DNA from: a virus
Reading direction: 5' to 3' (one strand)
DNA length: 64,000 nucleotides
IMG/VR virus record: IMGVR_UViG_3300050034_000403
Span: 25,229-89,228 of that record
Shown here piece by piece: positions 62,014 through 64,000 of this stretch (the stretch's first letter is position 1; every line of letters starts with the position of its first letter). Under the pieces are notes generated by a model. It had not been told where the DNA came from, made no database searches, and saw nothing but the letters and a program-made list of their open reading frames with translations. The position numbers and the translations under genes were made by a program.

Positions 62014-63059
62014 TTGGATACCTCTGTGCCAATCTGTACCAGTACGGGATGTCTCACAAACGGACAGATCTGGTGATATCCGCACCATTTGCGATCGCAA
62101 CCCCACCAGCTTTGGTTGGCCGGCACAAAGACGCCGGTTTTCATGGCGTGGATCAAATTGGTGAAGCGGTTTAAAAATACCTGCACGTCGTCCATGTCGC
62201 GTGTGGTGATCGTGGGCACGTATTTTAATGTCGGCTTCGCGGCATTGGTGCGGACCAGAAAATCCAACACCATTTTGTCGGGCAATTTCCCGTCCACGAC
62301 GTAGCTGGCTAGGGAATAAGCAGTAAGCTGCTCGGAATCATCGGCCGTGCCCGCTTTATTGTTCCCGTCCATATAGGACGGAATAGGCGATTTGCCCGAT
62401 GTTTTTGTGTCACGGATGACGAGCAATTCCTTATCTCCGTCATGCACAATTTCCTGCACGTCCTGCTCACCCACGAAATCAACGCCTGTGCGGGCAGCGG
62501 CATTTAATGACCGCGCCTGTGCGTGCAGGATATTGGCCGCGTATTTGTCGGGCGTCGCTTCTGCCGAAGCGTGCAATTCTTTTGCCCGGGAGCGCAAAAA
62601 AGCGTCCATGTCCACGGAGAATTTACGGCGTGTGCGGACTGGCTGAATTTTCGGTGCCGCCTCGTCGTGGTGCAATCCGGACAAAGAAATCGCCTTGTCC
62701 TTTGCCTCGCCCAATACCTGGTCCAGGCTTTTGCCATCCTTTTTCTCGTCCTGATCGAGTTCGATGGGTTCGTTTTTCTGCTCCTGCTCGAACTTGGCGG
62801 CCGAGATCGCGAGCACGTCGTCGCGCTTCAACAGCTCCCCTGTCTCGATCTTGTGGTCGAGATCCTGCGTCACCGATTCGTCTGTGGATTTGCCCACCAG
62901 CAGAAACGCGTTCGGCGGCGACTTGATGCCGAGGATGTAGCAGAAAAGGAAGCGCTGGCCACAATCTGCGGCCATGTTCAGCGCAGAGACGTGGATCTGA
63001 CGGCGCTGTTTGGATTTAGGCGTAATTTGTTCGATAGAAGGAACGACAGAATCTCTCAT
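62010..63059 (-). CDS. PD-(D/E)XK exonuclease, Cas4/RecB-like
   Basis: 349 residues. HVSALNMAADCGQRFLFCYI (first Cys), then ELLVIRDTKTSGKS (D-x-K metal site), and C-terminal SWWGCDRKWCGYHQICPF, three more cysteines. Four conserved cysteines suggest an iron-sulphur cluster as in Cas4. Partnered with Bet for recombination, like lambda Exo. It lies 330 nt from CRISPR-like array 4, so a Cas4 connection should be checked, though context favours phage recombination. Confidence 0.85.
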   Translation of the reverse strand: MRDSVVPSIEQITPKSKQRRQIHVSALNMAADCGQRFLFCYILGIKSPPNAFLLVGKSTDESVTQDLDHKIETGELLKRDDVLAISAAKFEQEQKNEPIELDQDEKKDGKSLDQVLGEAKDKAISLSGLHHDEAAPKIQPVRTRRKFSVDMDAFLRSRAKELHASAEATPDKYAANILHAQARSLNAAARTGVDFVGEQDVQEIVHDGDKELLVIRDTKTSGKSPIPSYMDGNNKAGTADDSEQLTAYSLASYVVDGKLPDKMVLDFLVRTNAAKPTLKYVPTITTRDMDDVQVFLNRFTNLIHAMKTGVFVPANQSWWGCDRKWCGYHQICPFVRHPVLVQIGTEVSK

Positions 63060-63158
63060 AGCGTCCTCAATAATTTGAGAGATAGTCTGAATCCAATTTT
63101 TTGTCTACTGTAAAAAATTAGAGTAGACGCGCAGCGGAGTTTGCCTTATGCTGCGCGC

Positions 63159-63335
63159 ATGGAAAAGAAAACCAAGTTGACGAAAGCCGATCCAGATTTT
63201 TATAGAAAGATTGCCGCCATTGCCGGCAACAATCTGGTGCGCAAGAAGGGTACAGAATACTTCTCTAAGCTGGCGGCAAAAAGCCACCCACGCGATCATT
63301 ATTTTGGCGGACGCCCCAAGAAGAAAGTGGCGTAA
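63159..63335 (+). CDS. 58-residue basic protein
   Basis: MEKKTKLTKADPDFYRKIAA, then NNLVRKKGTEYFSKLAAKSH and YFGGRPKKKVA. From ATG 63159; the GCGCGC before it gives no ribosome site. Rightward, divergent from the exonuclease and followed directly by array 4. The GGRPKKK tail is AT-hook-like. Confidence 0.5.
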   Translation: MEKKTKLTKADPDFYRKIAAIAGNNLVRKKGTEYFSKLAAKSHPRDHYFGGRPKKKVA

Positions 63336-63392
63336 CCGATTCCTTTTTTTTGCTGCCGTGCTCATGAGGCGCGAGGTTGTCGCGATTACCGG

Positions 63393-64000
63393 GTTGCATC
63401 TATTCGATGCACTAAAACCGCATTGCTACGGTGGAATGTCCACTTCTTCGTCAGACGTATACAGTTGCATCTATCCGATGCACTAAAACTGCGTTGCTAC
63501 AATAATCTCCCAATGGAGTGGGAACCCGACTATGTTGCACTTGTCCAGTGCACTAAAACCGCGTTACTGCATCGGCTTTTTGTATTTCTCCGTGTTGACG
63601 ACAGGTTGCACTTGTCCAGTGCACTAAAACTGCGTTGCTACGCCTGTCCATAAAGAATAAGCCTGAGGACATTAAGTTGCACTTGTCCAGTGCACTAAAA
63701 CTGCGTTGCTACGCCCAATGTCTCCGATGATGCTCTCTGGACGAACGGGTTGCACTTGTCCAGTGCACTAAAACTTCGTTGCTACGAGGTGCCGAGATGG
63801 GCAAAGACAACATTTATGTGGTTGCATCTATCCGATGCACTAAAACTTCGTTGCTACCACCCAAGATGGTGAACACCGATGGGCGCTCCACCGTTGCATC
63901 TATGCGATGCACTAAAACTGCGCTGCTACCGTCTCAGACCGTTACAGGCATCAACGTATAAATGTTGCACTTGTCCAGTGCACTAAAACTACGTTGCTAC
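63393..64000. CRISPR. Array 4: CRISPR-like array, 9 repeats visible and continuing
   Basis: Repeats start at 63393, 63464, 63534, 63605, 63676, 63749, 63821, 63893 and 63964; the last ends exactly at the window edge. Period 70-73 nt, spacers 33-36 nt. Two stems alternate within one array: TGCATC/GATGCA with loops TATTC, TATCC and TATGC, and TGCACT/AGTGCA with loop TGTCC. Tail mostly AAAACTGCGTTGCTAC. Both bases of the stem change together, so the stem is under selection. Confidence 0.9.

Overview
This window is most of the genome of a temperate tailed bacteriophage or prophage. A complete head-assembly cluster lies on the left of the minus strand: terminase, portal, scaffold, major capsid and adaptor genes. 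A replication, recombination and integration cluster lies on the right of the minus strand: a primase-helicase carrying an intein, Bet/RecT, a Cas4-like exonuclease, and a P4-type tyrosine integrase with excisionase-like helix-turn-helix proteins. Shine-Dalgarno starts and ATGA stop-start overlaps are bacterial. Nothing identifies the host.

Layout. Positions 1-18.0 kb (minus) hold fibre, decoration, adaptor, capsid, scaffold, portal and terminase genes, broken by two HNH-AP2 homing endonucleases. One decoration-type protein carries an inserted DUF3494 (ice-binding-like) domain. From 18.0 to 22.6 kb are small regulators, a decayed repeat array, a DUF1778-GNAT toxin-antitoxin pair, two tRNA-like remnants and an operator cluster. 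The 22.6-23.4 kb stretch is a divergent control region. From 23.4 to 36.6 kb (plus) there are about thirty mostly small accessory genes: DUF932, a DNA methyltransferase, VapBC, zinc-ribbon proteins, membrane microproteins, a homing endonuclease and a serine recombinase. Many of these units start with a recurrent TTTGATAGG motif followed by a short hairpin just before the ribosome binding site; others carry a GCCCG/CGGGC leader hairpin. From 38.1 to 45.5 kb are a GH108 endolysin, peptide deformylase, HigBA, an ASCH protein, a SLOG/DUF2493 protein and a second serine recombinase whose catalytic motif looks lost. From 45.5 to 63 kb (minus) are a Rha/KilAC antirepressor, a papain-like protease candidate, a beta-class DNA methyltransferase, the replication genes, the integrase module and the recombination cassette.

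The most striking feature is four separate arrays of about 37-nt repeats separated by 33-37-nt unique spacers, at 20.4-21.0, 36.7-38.0, 41.25-42.0 and 63.4-64.0 kb (the last continues past the edge). The geometry is that of CRISPR, but no cas effector or cas1/cas2 is present. The repeats are not identical. Their 6-bp stem varies with compensation (TGCATC/GATGCA, TGCACT/AGTGCA, TGCGCT/AGCGCA), which implies selection for an RNA hairpin rather than for sequence. There are at least 51 units. A second recurrent RNA-like element lies in the 5-prime leaders of three minus-strand genes (major capsid and two tiny basic proteins). A third recurrent element, a 17-nt palindrome, lies close to the stop codons of five genes.

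Likely logic (inference): minus-strand late genes on the left make virions, plus-strand genes from 23.4 kb are an early host-takeover and defence block under a shared phage-specific control motif, and the right-hand minus block replicates, recombines and integrates the genome. The arrays sit between these blocks and may serve inter-phage competition using an effector encoded elsewhere in the phage or host.
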